Below, one piece after another: positions 31,801 to 43,594 of a stretch of 64,000 nucleotides of DNA (its first letter is position 1; each line of letters begins with the position of its first letter). Under the pieces are notes generated by a model. It was given only the letters and a program-made list of their open reading frames with translations. It was not told the origin of the DNA and did not search any database. Made by a program: the position numbers and the translations under genes. Source of the stretch: Davidsoniella eucalypti (Eukaryota > Ascomycota > Sordariomycetes > Microascales > Ceratocystidaceae); the NCBI GenBank assembly GCA_004009845.1, contig RMBW01000045.1, forward strand, positions 62,001 to 126,000, written 5' to 3'.

Positions 31801-34800
31801 ATCAGGACTGGCAACAAGGCTATCCGATGTCACAAGGGAGGGCCAGAAAACGTATAGAAGCGAAGTAGTAAGTAGCAATGATGGTCACTGTAGTCGTAGC
31901 AGCCGTGGAGTTGAAGTCAATATGATGGCCAAAGAGGAGGACGCAAACGGTCCGGGAGCATAGGAAGAAGGGTTTGCTCCAGTGCCAGTTGCAATCAAAC
32001 GCGGGACCAGATTGGAGAACGAGAGATAGATGCTAAGATAGTTCTAGTCGCGCAGTCGAGGAGGCAAAAGAACAAATCAGTCAGCGAGATAAGGTAGACA
32101 ACGAGAACTGATGAACTTGATGGCCAAAGAGAAGAGCCAAACACCAAAAGCGGATATGGGGATTAGCGTGGCGGCTGCGGGACCTAAGAGCCGCGATGCT
32201 GGCAGCTGAGACGGCGGCAGTTGGCCGATAGCAATGTTAGTAAATGATATCGAATGATGGGCAGCAACAATATGACAAAAAACCAACGAAGCGACAGGCG
32301 CTGACAACGATTCGTGCTTTCTTCAACAACGACGATCACGAAGCCCAAACAACTACATAATGCATGATATACACTGGTTTTACTATATTTTGTTTTGGTG
32401 TTTTGGCTATTTACATATCGTTGTTGTTGTTACTGTTTCCATTAATGCTGTTGCTTCCAGATACAGAAGTAACGCTCTTGCTCCCAAATAGAGAAGGAAC
32501 AAAAACTGCAGTGGAAGAATACAAGGAAGCTGCCTAGAACAGACCAGAACAGAAGCCCACAGAAGACGCTGTGCCATCAATAAAATACCGATAAACTCAC
32601 AAGTGCCCTAGAGTCAGCAAAAAACGGGGGGGAGGAAACGGAAGGAACGTTTTATTTATTTTTTAAGTGGGCAGAGATTTTGGTGGGAACCTGGGCGATC
32701 CTAGGACGAGAAGCGTTCAGTAGAAGGAAGGCATCGACAAAAAGGAACAAGCAAGACTCAAAAGAAGTTATTGCTGGCAGAGCACCGCAAAGCGCTCGGG
32801 CATCTAGGCAAGCCTCGCGCGCAGGGCTCGAGCTATATTTCTGTATATTCTGTTTGTACCTTTATTTTCAATGCTTCGGCAGTCTATATACATGATAGCC
32901 TACATATAGACATGTATATACTACTACTATATTGTATATTTGTATTCCATATATCCGTTTATATGCATATTTGGCCATTGGCCTTAGCACAGCACTCCCA
33001 GACAAACAACGAGCAAACACAGTTAGTTTAACTATTCATGTATGTATTATATGTATACATATATGTCGTTATGCCTATATGTATCAGTACTAACACCACC
33101 ATCATATATACATGTACAGATATCTATATTATTACATATATCAGAGCAATATCAGAGTCGCATGCAGGGCGACCCTGTCCTGTTCCGGCTGCTGCTGCAC
33201 TTCTACTTGCAGGTCTGCCTGCAGCCTTTCTGCAGCTATTCTGCTTCGCCAAACCAAACGCGCTAGCGACAAGCTAATATCAACATTGCAGACTAGCTCT
33301 TACTGGTGCTTTTGTTACTATTTTTTTTTCCTTCACGTTGCTGCCACTAGTCACCGTATAAATAGCTTTGAGCATGACCCGCCGTCTTCGAGGCCTTGAC
33401 TTATTACTTGCCGTGCCGTTGGGATCTGTCGTGCCAATGGACAACAAACGATGACCACCAGACACTTGGGGCCCGTGCCCTCTGTGCTCTTGATCTGTCA
33501 AGGGAGTTTTGGTCTGTGCGTTCTGTCGTTGCGTTTTCTACTCTAATCTGTTATGTGTCTCTGTCTCTCCCGCTTTTCTTGTTCTGGCTCTTGTAACGAT
33601 TCTAGGCTGCCTGTAGAAACGAAACCATGATAGCCACCTTCCCAGAACGTTCATGGCCCTCCCCTCAGAGACCATAGGTATAGAAGATACAGAGACACTT
33701 GGTTCAATAGCAAGTGATGTATAATGTTGCTCCTCCTCTACTCATACTCCCCATGTATCATAGCGCACTGTCCACATGCAAAAAATCAAGATGGTATACG
33801 ACTTTTGATTTGGCATGGTTAAGCGTACCGGCCAAAAACAAAAACTACAGGGCTGTTAATTTACTACTGACAGTCCTAGATGTCATGGTCTCCCAAGTAC
33901 TTTGTACCTACCGAAAGGTATGTGAACATACATGTAGAGGTCTTACATCTTCTTTTCTTACACCTCCAGCTTATATTTCAACACCAACATTCAAAAACAT
34001 CGAGAGTCCCTTTATTCAGCTTCAACCGATGGTTAATTCAAAGAACAACGCTTGAAGAAAAGATGATACCGAAAAGCGAAAACCAGCAACGGGGTAGGTA
34101 TCCAAAAGAAGCTGTACCTGACTGAAACAGAAAACCTAAGGGAAGAAAGCCAACTGCTAAGCTAGCCAAACAATTCAAATCACCCCTCGAGTCTTGCTCT
34201 ACCCTGTCCTACAACCCCTGACCTTTTTTCACTTATCAGGGGGTAGCCTGTTCATGTGAATAACTAATGTTTTTTTTTTGTTGATGAATGACGAACCTAT
34301 GATAATTCAGATATCACCATCTTTCAATCTCAAGTTCCTTCAAGTACTTATATGTACTTTGTGATTGGTTTCAAGAGCACCAAAATCACCATCATGACAT
34401 CGTTTATCCTTCAGCCACTCAGTGTTTGTTTATCTCACCTAGCTATAAATCGCCGATTCTATCCAGATAAGTATTGACTTGCTTATTTGGCTATCCAGGG
34501 GCTTGCTTGCCTGACTCCCCGAGGTCTAGGGTATATGTCCTTTTTATCCTTCTTGTCTTTTGTGACCTCTTTGGCTTGCTGTAGTAGCGGGAAGATGACC
34601 AGCTAGCCCAGTCTAGTCTCTTTGTTGGGCTTGCTGGCTGGCTGACCTGGCTAGACCTACGCTCGCCTTCTTGTCTCTTTTATCTTGTCACTACAAATAT
34701 GTATACATGCACTTTTCTTGTTCCCTCCTTTTAATAGTGAAATTTATTGTTCCTTTAAGTTTTGCTTACAGACACCCACATCAAGGACAACAGAAAGCTG

Positions 34801-37800
34801 CTATGTAGGTAAGCAGGACAGGACCATAACTTCGTTAGATTCGATACTTTGGTGAAGAGGAAGTCTTGACCTGGTTCTCAACTATCATTGGCTTGTTATA
34901 TTTGCCCAAGGGACCAGCCAGCATGTAGATTTGGTAAGTTGGAGCTGCCGGACAAAATAAATGATGCTTAGCTTCTTATTAAACACTGGCAAACAACGAG
35001 TTGATACAGGAAGATCGACGTTCAGGGATCCGGATGTGAAAATGGAGGTAACAATACGGACCTGCACGATATTCAAGTTGAAGCTTGATGTAGTTCATTT
35101 TATGGGGGAATTCATTATTGGTTGTCTTCCCAAGTAGGAGAAATTACCGGCATCAACACAGTATCAGTTATCAGTAACCACCTTATCTCGATGCAAGTCG
35201 TCTTCGTGTCCTCTCACTACATACTTTCTTCTTTTTTTAATTCATATTTCCATGTATCTAGTGTGACCGCCGACCTGTCGGACACGAACAGACACTACAC
35301 AACGTAAACCCAATAGGCCAGTGCATGTTGGTTTATGCTTCCAGAACGGCCGAACGACCGAGCTCTTTTATGTGCATCTTCTTCTATCTCTTTGTTCTAA
35401 TGTGTCAGATACAATCTATTGTTGCTCTGGGGGGGAAGAAAAAAAAAGAAGTCTGTTCGCTAGGTTCGACCGGAAGAAAATAAGAGAAGAAAAAAAAGGA
35501 ATCATAGCCAATCAATGCAGAGACGCCTCCTTTGTAGATTGAACTACGATTGTCCAGATGGCAGTGGCCTCTTTCTGAGATATCAGTCTCTTCTCTACAC
35601 TTGCTTGGATAGGCCAGGAGTCACAATCGAGCAAGCTACAGTTACAGCGAGGTGGCAGATGGCCCCATGGCAGCAGAACAATATATACCTAGTTATAAGC
35701 CTCCAACATGACTATTTGTTCTCTGCTTGGTACCCTTGATTTACCGTTTTACATGTGTTGTGCTTCTTGAGATTATTCCTTTTGTTTTAGTGTATTTTTA
35801 GTTTTTTTTTTTGTACGGTTTAGTCTTTAATCTCTGTCTCTTTTTTTGTCTTGTCTTTGATTGGGACGCCCAGGCTTGTATGCTTTGCAGCCCTTGTTTC
35901 GCTATGAATCAGCGATGATGGAGGCCAAGATCACAGCCTAAGAATGTGTTTGTTAGTTCTATCTTTACCGAGAGTTCGAACTCAGATATTCGTCTCCGCT
36001 CTTAATCTCTATTTCTTTAGACTGACGTTGTAATGTCAGCATGAAAAGCAACTAATATTTCTTCTGTCCGGTTTCCGCAAGCTAACCCTAATATCGCCGC
36101 CCTTTGATCCGTTTCAGACTATCAAGGTTCCATGAATATTCGTCTCGAATGCATCGATCATGGTGAGTGATGATCATAGAACCCATAAGATTCTATAGAA
36201 GAGATACATTTCTTGCTCTGAGACCCAGCTAGAGTTGACCCGTCAACTAGCACATTTCTTTTTTCCCTAAATGTTCCATGTTCTTATGTTTTTGCCCCCT
36301 TCCCTTCCTTTCTTGTTCTCTAGTTTATTCCCCTCTTTCTTTCTCCCGATTCTGACCTCTACTGCTCTAATATAGCCTAGCTGCTAAGCTAAAAAGGGTC
36401 TTGATTTCTATGCTAAGTTGAAGCTCCGGCCTGACCCCGCCACGGGCACCCAGGTAAACGAGGCCACTAATGACCAAGAGTTCTTGGTCTAGCAAATAAG
36501 CGCTGTATTTTTCTGTGCGGTTGTTCTAGCACTAGCAAGAGAAAGCAAAAGAATCTCGCCAACTCTTATCATTTTAGACTCATGGGAGATCTCCCCGCCC
36601 GCTAGCGCTACGGAACGACCGCCAAGCTTGTTTTCGGGGTCGGGTGAGCCGGTTAGTTCGATATGGATAGAAGTGATGGAGTAGCTTGGTGGGAGAATGG
36701 AAAGCAAAACTTTGAAGGTGTTATACTTTGAAGAGATTTCGGTAGTACTGCTCCAAGACAACTATCAGAACAGCTGGGTTCGTCTTGCCACCGGACCAAT
36801 ATATAGCACGCCAATAGCCAGGCTGTATGCTATATATGTCGAGTAGGCTGCCGAAAAGGAACACATAACACAAGAGCAACCCAGGTCTGACAATCCGTTA
36901 AGATTATTGCTGTACCTTGGCTATACAGATTGATGGCCAATTCTGTTTTATTAGGCCATCCCAAGAGCCAAGACGATTAAAAGCGGGAAAGAAGACAACT
37001 AGCCCACAATGGTGTTGTTTTTGTGTTTTTCTTTCAATTAGTATCAGGAAAAAAAGGCCTATCTTCGTATCACTACAACCCACTAGGCCTGTTTTTCAGG
37101 CACACCTAGGATCCTGTAAGAAAAAAAGATAGATGCCTTGCTACATATATTGGAGTAATACAATCACATTTTCATACGCAAACATCTGATTTTTCAACGC
37201 CTATTCCGCAATGACGAAAAGGGGATTCATGTGTTTTTTGCTGTGTCAACAACGCTCGGTGTTGTCATAGGCTGTGTCGGTAAATGGGAAAATACACAGC
37301 TAAAGGCGATATTAGCATGTGCAAATGCCATCCGGCAAGTACTACGTACTGCGCTTATGTACGCACTACTATGTAAATATGTGTGTATGTAGAAATATGT
37401 ATGTCCTTCCTTCGCTTTCGGTTCCAGATATCGGGAAGCGAGAGGGCATCCACAACCGTGCTATGACTGACAATGTCGTAGTGGCAGGAGTCCCTTTTTA
37501 TGTATATAACACATCTTTATGGTTTAAGCAATATTGATTCCAAAGGATACACAGCAATAAACGTCTTCACACACCTGACTCGGGTGTGTCGATCTGACTT
37601 ATTATACTGCCACATAAGTAAACCGCGCTCGTTAACAATAACAAATACAAATGCATACAAGTAAATGCACGTCGAGCATCTACATCGCCTTTTTACTCTC
37701 TGGGCGTCTTTTGCGGGCAAGAATTCCCGAAGCTGGTATAACCAAATCCTCAGCTCGGGAAATTTCCTTGTTATATTGCAAGATCAAGTTGTTATTGCTC

Positions 37801-38116
37801 ACTATATGGCGTCTAAGAGGGCGCTGCCGCCCTGCATGAAAGTACTGATATCGTATCTTATATTTCTTTTTGTATTTCCATCCAAGGCCCAGGCGAGAAC
37901 GTCGTACAGATACAATGTTTTTCTCAAAAACACAATCGGGGTTCTTTATAGACGCATCATGATTTCTTTGCCAGCTTTCCATATGAGCCAGTCATGCTCA
38001 TAAAGGAAAAAGAGAAGATGAGACGAGACGAAAAAGAAAATACTTCTGTTCTCTTCGCTTGACTCATCAGCCCTCTTAAACAATTGATATAAATTCGCTT
38101 GGTTATTTTAAAGTTC

Positions 38117-38134
38117 TACCCTCCTAGGAGGGTA
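38117..38134. repeat. Perfect 18-bp palindrome
   Basis: TACCCTCCTAGGAGGGTA is identical to its own reverse complement. A dimeric DNA-binding protein site or a small hairpin is possible. It lies in the gene-free region about 700 bp beyond the CTF4 stop codon. Confidence 0.7.
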
Positions 38135-38833
38135 ACGCCATCTGCCAAAATCCCCCCCCCTCCATTGGCATATGCTTCTTCTTATTGTTTTCCATCAGCT
38201 GGACACTAGGAGAATACGCCATCTTGAAGAAAGGGATAGAATTAACCAATGCACATTTCAACACAAGTGATAAAAGCCCCATCTGTTTTCCCTCCTCGAG
38301 CCTAAACAGGCCTATTTTGCCAATAATGCAATAGTAGCTACGGTAAGGGATTTCTCATCTAAATATCAAAAAGAAAAAGAACAAAACTGATCGCCTTGGT
38401 GGTAATTCCCACAAGTCGTGACAAATTTGTAAACTTTGATGCCTAAATCTTTCTCTTGTATCCCTCTTTTTTTCCATTCTTCGTTGGAATTGTTCTTCTT
38501 CTAGGATCTTCCTTTGCTAGGGAATTGCATTTTTTCCCAAGACACGAAATGGAAGCTTAGGATTCTTGTTATGATGTGAGGGATATGTTGAAATTAAAAA
38601 GCAACTGATGACAACATCGTAGTCGACGTAATCTTGAAATTACTATTATACTAGGGTTAGGGTATCACAACTTACAAGACTCCTAGTACATAAACAAGAT
38701 AGACAGATGATATGCAAACAACATTTCTATTACGGTTGTAGTGAAACATACATCCAAGTAGAAACGTGTAAAAGATTAAGAATATGCTCCTGTCCCCTCC
38801 ATTTATATAACAAGAGCCAAGCTTCAGCTTTTA

Positions 38834-41494
38834 TTAGTCCTCATCCATCGCACTCTCCTTCTTCTCTGCTACCTCACGGATCTTTTCGCTCAACATAGAC
38901 CGCTCATATCTCTCGGCAACCTTGCCGGCGGCAGCTATCATACGCCCGGTTTTGTCGTTGAATAACTGAACAAGCTCGAGAGCTTTCATGCCGCGATGTT
39001 CGCCCTCACGACACTCGATGGCGAGTAATTGCAGTAGCGTCTTGTCAAGCTCTGTATGTAGACGGGCTAGCTGCGAGCGCGCCGAGTACTTGGCGCTTCC
39101 GCCCTCGGCAATGGTGTCGTCGAGTTGCGCACTCTGGATATTTTGAAGTAAGAATGCCTGTTCGAGCTTCCGCGTTTCCGAAACCTCCTCTCGTTGGTCA
39201 TCACCGTCGGAGTCGTTATCGTTGCCGTCATTCATGATATCGTCACCGTCATTAGCGCTGCGATTCTTCTTCTTGCTCTGGCTCTTCTTCTTCGCGTCGG
39301 CAGCTGAATGAAGTGGCACACTGAACTCAAAGTCTGAGAGGAGTGGCCGCGGGAAGTATGGGTATCGGTCACCACCCTTGAGAATGATACAGTGGAACTT
39401 GTTATCAGCCACAGCGATAGGAAAGTATGTCTCATTTTTCCGCCCAGAGGCTAGACGAGCAAGTAGGTTTGTGTCTAGTAAGGGTGCCCAGTAGGCACGA
39501 CCGTGTCTACGCCAGTATAGCAGCGCCAACAAGACACCAGAAGAGTCATAAATGCAGGGATTCTAGAAGTGATTGGATGTGTGCGTCAGCAAGAGCTACT
39601 TTTCCCGTCTAACGGTTACGAGATGATGATGGAAATACGATCATGTCAGTATAAAACTTACCCCCTCATTAGAAAAGAACACGCTACGTAGAGTTGCACC
39701 ACTGGGCAAGGCCACTATGTCCTCATTTTGGCAGATTTCGTCCTTCTTGACATTCGTGATAGTATACAGCAGACGCGCTTGACCATCGGCGCCTACAGAC
39801 CCGTTGCCAATCACCATGACATAGTCTTTCCAACTAGCACACGTGACCGCTGGCATACTCTTTGGTCTGTAGACGCGGAAGGGTAGTCCAAATAGCGTGA
39901 AAACGCGCACATAACCACCTGTAGTAACGACGGTAATGAACGAATCACTGAGTGACATGGCCAAGACGTCTTCGCCTTGAGGCAGCTCTGTGCGCCAGTC
40001 GCTGCGCTGTGTCCAAGTCTCGTGCGGCCTGTAAAATAGACTGGCCGGAGTACTGTCCTTTTCGCGTGCGGGACAGGCGAACAGAGCACCGTTCTCAGTC
40101 AAGCATGCCTTATCGTAGAGGAAGGTATCGGTGAAGTGGAAATCTCGTTGGAAGTCACGGTCGTAAAACTCAACTGTCACAGTGTTGTGCGAGTCCTGGT
40201 CAACCGTCCAGACAGCGCCAAGGAGGTTCAGACAGAGATACTTGCGGTTGCCTCGCCACGGCGTTGCGCCAGGCTGGAAGGCTTCATGAAAGACAGGCGC
40301 GGGTGCGAGGCCCTGACGCCTCTTGGCTGGATGAATCGAACCGTCTGCCCCAAATAGATCACCTTCGGCAGGGCGTTTACGACCTGTAGTATAGCCAGCA
40401 CCATCGTCATCAATGACAAAGTCGTCCAAATCACTGTCTTCGTCCATTTCGAGTCCATCTCCATTCGGACGTGGGCGAGCAGCGAGTGATCGTACACCGA
40501 TCGCACTATTGGCACTGATGTAATTGCTGACAGACTGTTGAACAGGAAGTTTGAGTAGAGAGTCAAACTGGTCGTTGACTAGGTCTGGATAGATATAAAC
40601 TTCGCCCTCGGTAGTAGTAAAGGAGAGCAAGTTCTTGGTAGGGTGCCATGATAGGTGCATGACATTGCTAAAGTCGAAGCGTTGTATCACACTTTGCGAG
40701 CCAGCATCCCATAATAGAAGCTTGCCGTCTTGAGCAGCACTAGCTAATATAGCGCCATTGGGTGACCAGGAAACAGCTGTGATCATCCCAGAATGTCCAT
40801 TCTCAAACGTCGCATGCTTTTGCCAGTCCGTCTTGGAGACCATAAAGATATCACGTGTCGGCGCCGGCACCGCAAAGGCATTGCCATCTGGATGCCACGC
40901 CACCTGCGAAGAGCCTGGTGACTCGGCATCTATCGAACCAATCATGCCGTCCAATTTCTTGAGTAGTTCCGGCTCTTGGCCGTTCAACGAGTACATGTAG
41001 ATGATACCATCCTGGCACGACACAGCAGCTAGAGATCCGTTGGGACTGAGCGACACATGTTTGGTGGGCCGGTTGTGTTCACGCAGCACGCGGGTTTTGG
41101 AGTGGTCATCGGTGTTTACTAGCTTGACCGTCAATTCATCGCTAGCAACAGCGCACCACTTGCCATCGGGTGATAGAGCAACGTCTCGCACGGGCATGGT
41201 GACGCGGACCAAGTATTCTTTGAAAGCAGGTGGATCTATTGTGTATATACTGACGACACCGTCCTCATCGCCCACGTAGAAATGGTCTTCACCACAGGCT
41301 ACTGCTAAGTTGACCTGCGGGCACTCGTCGATGTTGGTCGGCTCGCCGTCGAAACCGGTCTTGTACATACGAAGGGTCGGGTTGGCACCGACGGTGATGA
41401 GACGGCTGCCATCCGGGCTGTAGTCACAGCGCGTGATGCCTTTGGTGTAGGCCGGGCGAGCTCGTGGCCGGACAGCACTAGAAGAGCTGGCCAT
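38834..41494 (-). CDS. CTF4: DNA polymerase alpha-binding replisome protein Ctf4/Mcl1/SepB
   Basis: Two exons, 41494-39662 and 39562-38834, join over a 99-nt intron into 854 codons (853 aa). Residues about 15-340 hold WD40 repeats (TRCDYSPDGSRLITVGANP, SWSPNGAILASAAQDGKLLLWD). An acidic linker (EMDEDSDLDDFVIDDDG) precedes the SepB/WDHD1 domain (about 390-800), which includes FHEAFQPGATPWRGNRKYLC, YRPHETWTQRSDWRTELP and FHCIILKGGDRYPYFPRPLL. The C-terminus is helical and charged. The family forms a trimeric hub linking CMG helicase to polymerase alpha and supports sister-chromatid cohesion in the nucleus. No HMG box is visible at the C-terminus, as in the fungal forms. The gene is complete and ends in two adjacent stop codons. 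Confidence 0.95.
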
Positions 41495-42657
41495 AGCTAT
41501 TGATTGTGTGGCTTTATATTTGTATGGGATGCGGTGTTGAGAAAGATAGATCGGGCGTGTATGATTGCGGACAAATGGAGGACTGTTTTAGAGTTAAGCA
41601 AGGCGTATATTAATCAACGACAAGTATCTAAAAGATCAATTGTTTTCTGACAAGCTCGTGATTTCAAATTCGGAGCCGAATTTGAAGCTCCCTAAAAGCT
41701 TCGCAATGGCACGTCGTGTTCAAGACGCGCTTGGAAAATCAATTAAACCCTAAACAGAATGTACGGCAATTACTAGTCTCAAGGTTTAGACCCAGTTTTC
41801 AGTTGAAAATCAACTAGCAACTACAACAACAATCAAAACGCGAAACTATCACCCCCTATGGAGCAAGATATTACAAGCAAGTGAGATTATAAGGGCGTCG
41901 AGGGAGAGGTCACGAAACGAATGGTCAATACTCACAACTATAGAAGGTATCGCTAAAGATATCTAGTACATGCTCCGGCCTTTTCTGGCTCCCTCCGATT
42001 GAAAGTCCGGGAAATATCGAGGCCAACCGCGACTTAGGAAGGATCAACTACAGTAGGGAAACATTGGGCTTAGAACCCTCAAATATAATACATACTGGCA
42101 TAGATGCTTCTTGGAATGTTTATCTGAGAGCACATAAAGATAGAGAAATGCCCAAGAAATATCATTCGTTACCAATAACCTGTCAACACTTGCTAATGCA
42201 ATTTATTACTCACAATCTACATCAAGAAATCTGCCCGGCTTCTTTTCTATGCCTACTACTAATCTAAATATATTTCCATCATAGGAACTAACACACCTTC
42301 ATTTTTGTAGATTTATCTGCTAATTGGTGAGACCAAGCAGGCAATATTTATTATTCAAGGAAAGATGAAGAGCTTAATTAACCATATTCTGGATTGGAAG
42401 ATGAGGAGCCTTCATAAAACAAAGACAAAGATGAAGAGGGTATTGTGAACCAAGAGACCTAAGAACTAACAAGACTATATATTACTTTTGAAGCTTCATG
42501 TTGAAGTCGGTGAAAAAAGTGCCGAAAAGAATACTCTGTGTCAACCGTTGTGTCAACCGTTGTGTGGGCAGCAATAGTAGAAGCGTCCTGATATTTGCAA
42601 TAAATCGGCTATGTTACGATGGATAAAACCATTCGAAAACGTTGAGGGAGAAAGTGT
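41495..42657. other. Intergenic upstream of CTF4, grading into the AT-rich island
   Basis: The first few hundred bp should be the CTF4 promoter, with a telomere-like AAACCCTAA at 41745-41754. From about 41.9 kb base composition becomes AT-rich and continues into the accessory island. The small ORF at 42064-42267 has no recognisable features. A 12-nt tandem repeat is at 42537-42560. Confidence 0.5.
42537..42560. repeat. Tandem 12-mer TGTGTCAACCGT x2
   Basis: Two exact adjacent copies at 42537-42548 and 42549-42560 are followed by another TGTGT. They sit just before the ankyrin relic. Confidence 0.8.
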
Positions 42658-42912
42658 CTAACTCTTTATAACAGCCCCCTTCCCAATTGAGAGCCTAGCG
42701 ATATTCTGACGGTTATTAGAGTAAGCTGAAGTGAGAGCAGTCCGGCCAGCAGAAGTCTGATAGTTGACGTCAGCCCCGTTATCAACTAAGAGCTCAGCAA
42801 CACCAAGATGGCCCTTGGAGCAAGCTGAAATAAGGGCAGTCCACGAATCACATGTCTCAAAATTGATAACAGCAGAAAGAGAAGCATGGCCATACCATTC
42901 ATCATTTGACAA
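42658..42912 (-). pseudogene. Ankyrin-repeat fragment
   Basis: Reading the minus strand, the frame contains two ankyrin-type units: DSWTALISACSKGHLGVAEL followed by LVDNGADVNYQTSAGRTAL, then a weaker TSAYSNNRQNIARL. The consensus TALxxAxxxGHxxVxxLLxxxGADVN is clear. There is no ATG: the first usable codon is TTG and is preceded directly by a stop, so this is the 3' remnant of a larger ankyrin gene or a displaced exon. It lies in the AT-rich island upstream of the kinase-like gene. A single exon of a spliced gene remains possible but no upstream exon was found. Confidence 0.6.
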
Positions 42913-43594
42913 CTATCTGCATAATCTACCCGATTTTGATGGAAACATTCGGATCAAACACCGTAAACACCTTCGTCCACACATTGCCCTCGGGACCCCC
43001 GGGTCGCAGGGCAATAAACCTAAACGAGCTGCCCAGCCAAGTCGAACCCCAAGGCAGGTCCTCCGGTCTCCAAACCTCCCTCCGCCGGTCCCTAGATCAA
43101 CCCCAATAACGGCCCCAAGGCCACCTCCAAGCTAAGATGGACAAACCTCCTCGCTTTGCCTCCCTGATGAGCAGGTTGGGGAGTAGTAATTATATTTATA
43201 GATTTATATAGTGATAATATCCATTATATCTCTGATGGGGGTGAAGATGTCACATGTTGAATTTCTTGATCGACATCCCATCACTGGTTATCATTGGCTT
43301 TAGATCAAGGCATATATATTGATGGAGCGAATATTCCGGCACTATAAACCTTCTCGACTAGACACTATAAGTGAAAACTCGCTACGTATATCCCTGTTTA
43401 GGTTGAATAAATGTCATCGAATAACCTCGCTGACTAAGCAATTTGTACACATGATCTCAATGCTGCCTAATTTCGGCCTTGATCATTTATTTACCACCAT
43501 CTGCTTCAAGCATCTCGTTTTGCTACAGTAAAAACCACCAACACTTGAACCAACTTTGACCTTCTTCTATGCTTTGACTTAAAAGCTGCCATAA
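42913..43594. other. Spacer with a GC-rich patch upstream of the kinase-like gene
   Basis: Positions about 42950-43140 form a GC-rich, C-rich patch within AT-rich surroundings; its edges are abrupt. A plus frame (Arg/Pro-rich) and a minus frame (containing FRFIALRPGGPEGNVWTKVF) are both open through it, but neither matches a family I know. The remaining 450 bp are AT-rich and hold the likely promoter of the next gene. Confidence 0.45.

Larger units (their letters stand above)
30304..38833. other. 8.5-kb gene-free region upstream of the HSF-domain gene
   Basis: No ORF here shows a domain, codon bias or consistent splice frame. From 30304 to about 32300 the plus strand is purine-rich, so the HSF-gene sense strand is C/T-rich, as expected for a long 5' leader or promoter. 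From about 32800 to 38800 the composition shifts to T-rich and AT-rich on the plus strand, with homopolymer tracts (31590, 31682, 35800). Small items inside include hexamer repeats (30973), a heptamer repeat (31773), an 18-bp palindrome (38117), a C run (38152-38160) and telomere-like motifs at 36082 and 38652. A non-coding RNA or a set of distal regulatory elements is possible but not shown. Confidence 0.5.

Noticed and set aside
32771..33399. Several overlapping plus-strand ORFs of 74-95 aa
   Set aside because: They are alternative frames of low-complexity TAT/ATA-rich DNA with no motif.
36489..36761. Minus-strand 90-aa ORF in the gene-free region
   Set aside because: It begins at TTG directly after a stop codon and has no recognisable domain or splice partner.
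39530..39600. Suspected frameshift at the CTF4 exon 2 boundary
   Set aside because: Careful recounting shows exon 2 starting at 39562 joins in phase with exon 1 (1833 + 729 nt), so the gene is intact.
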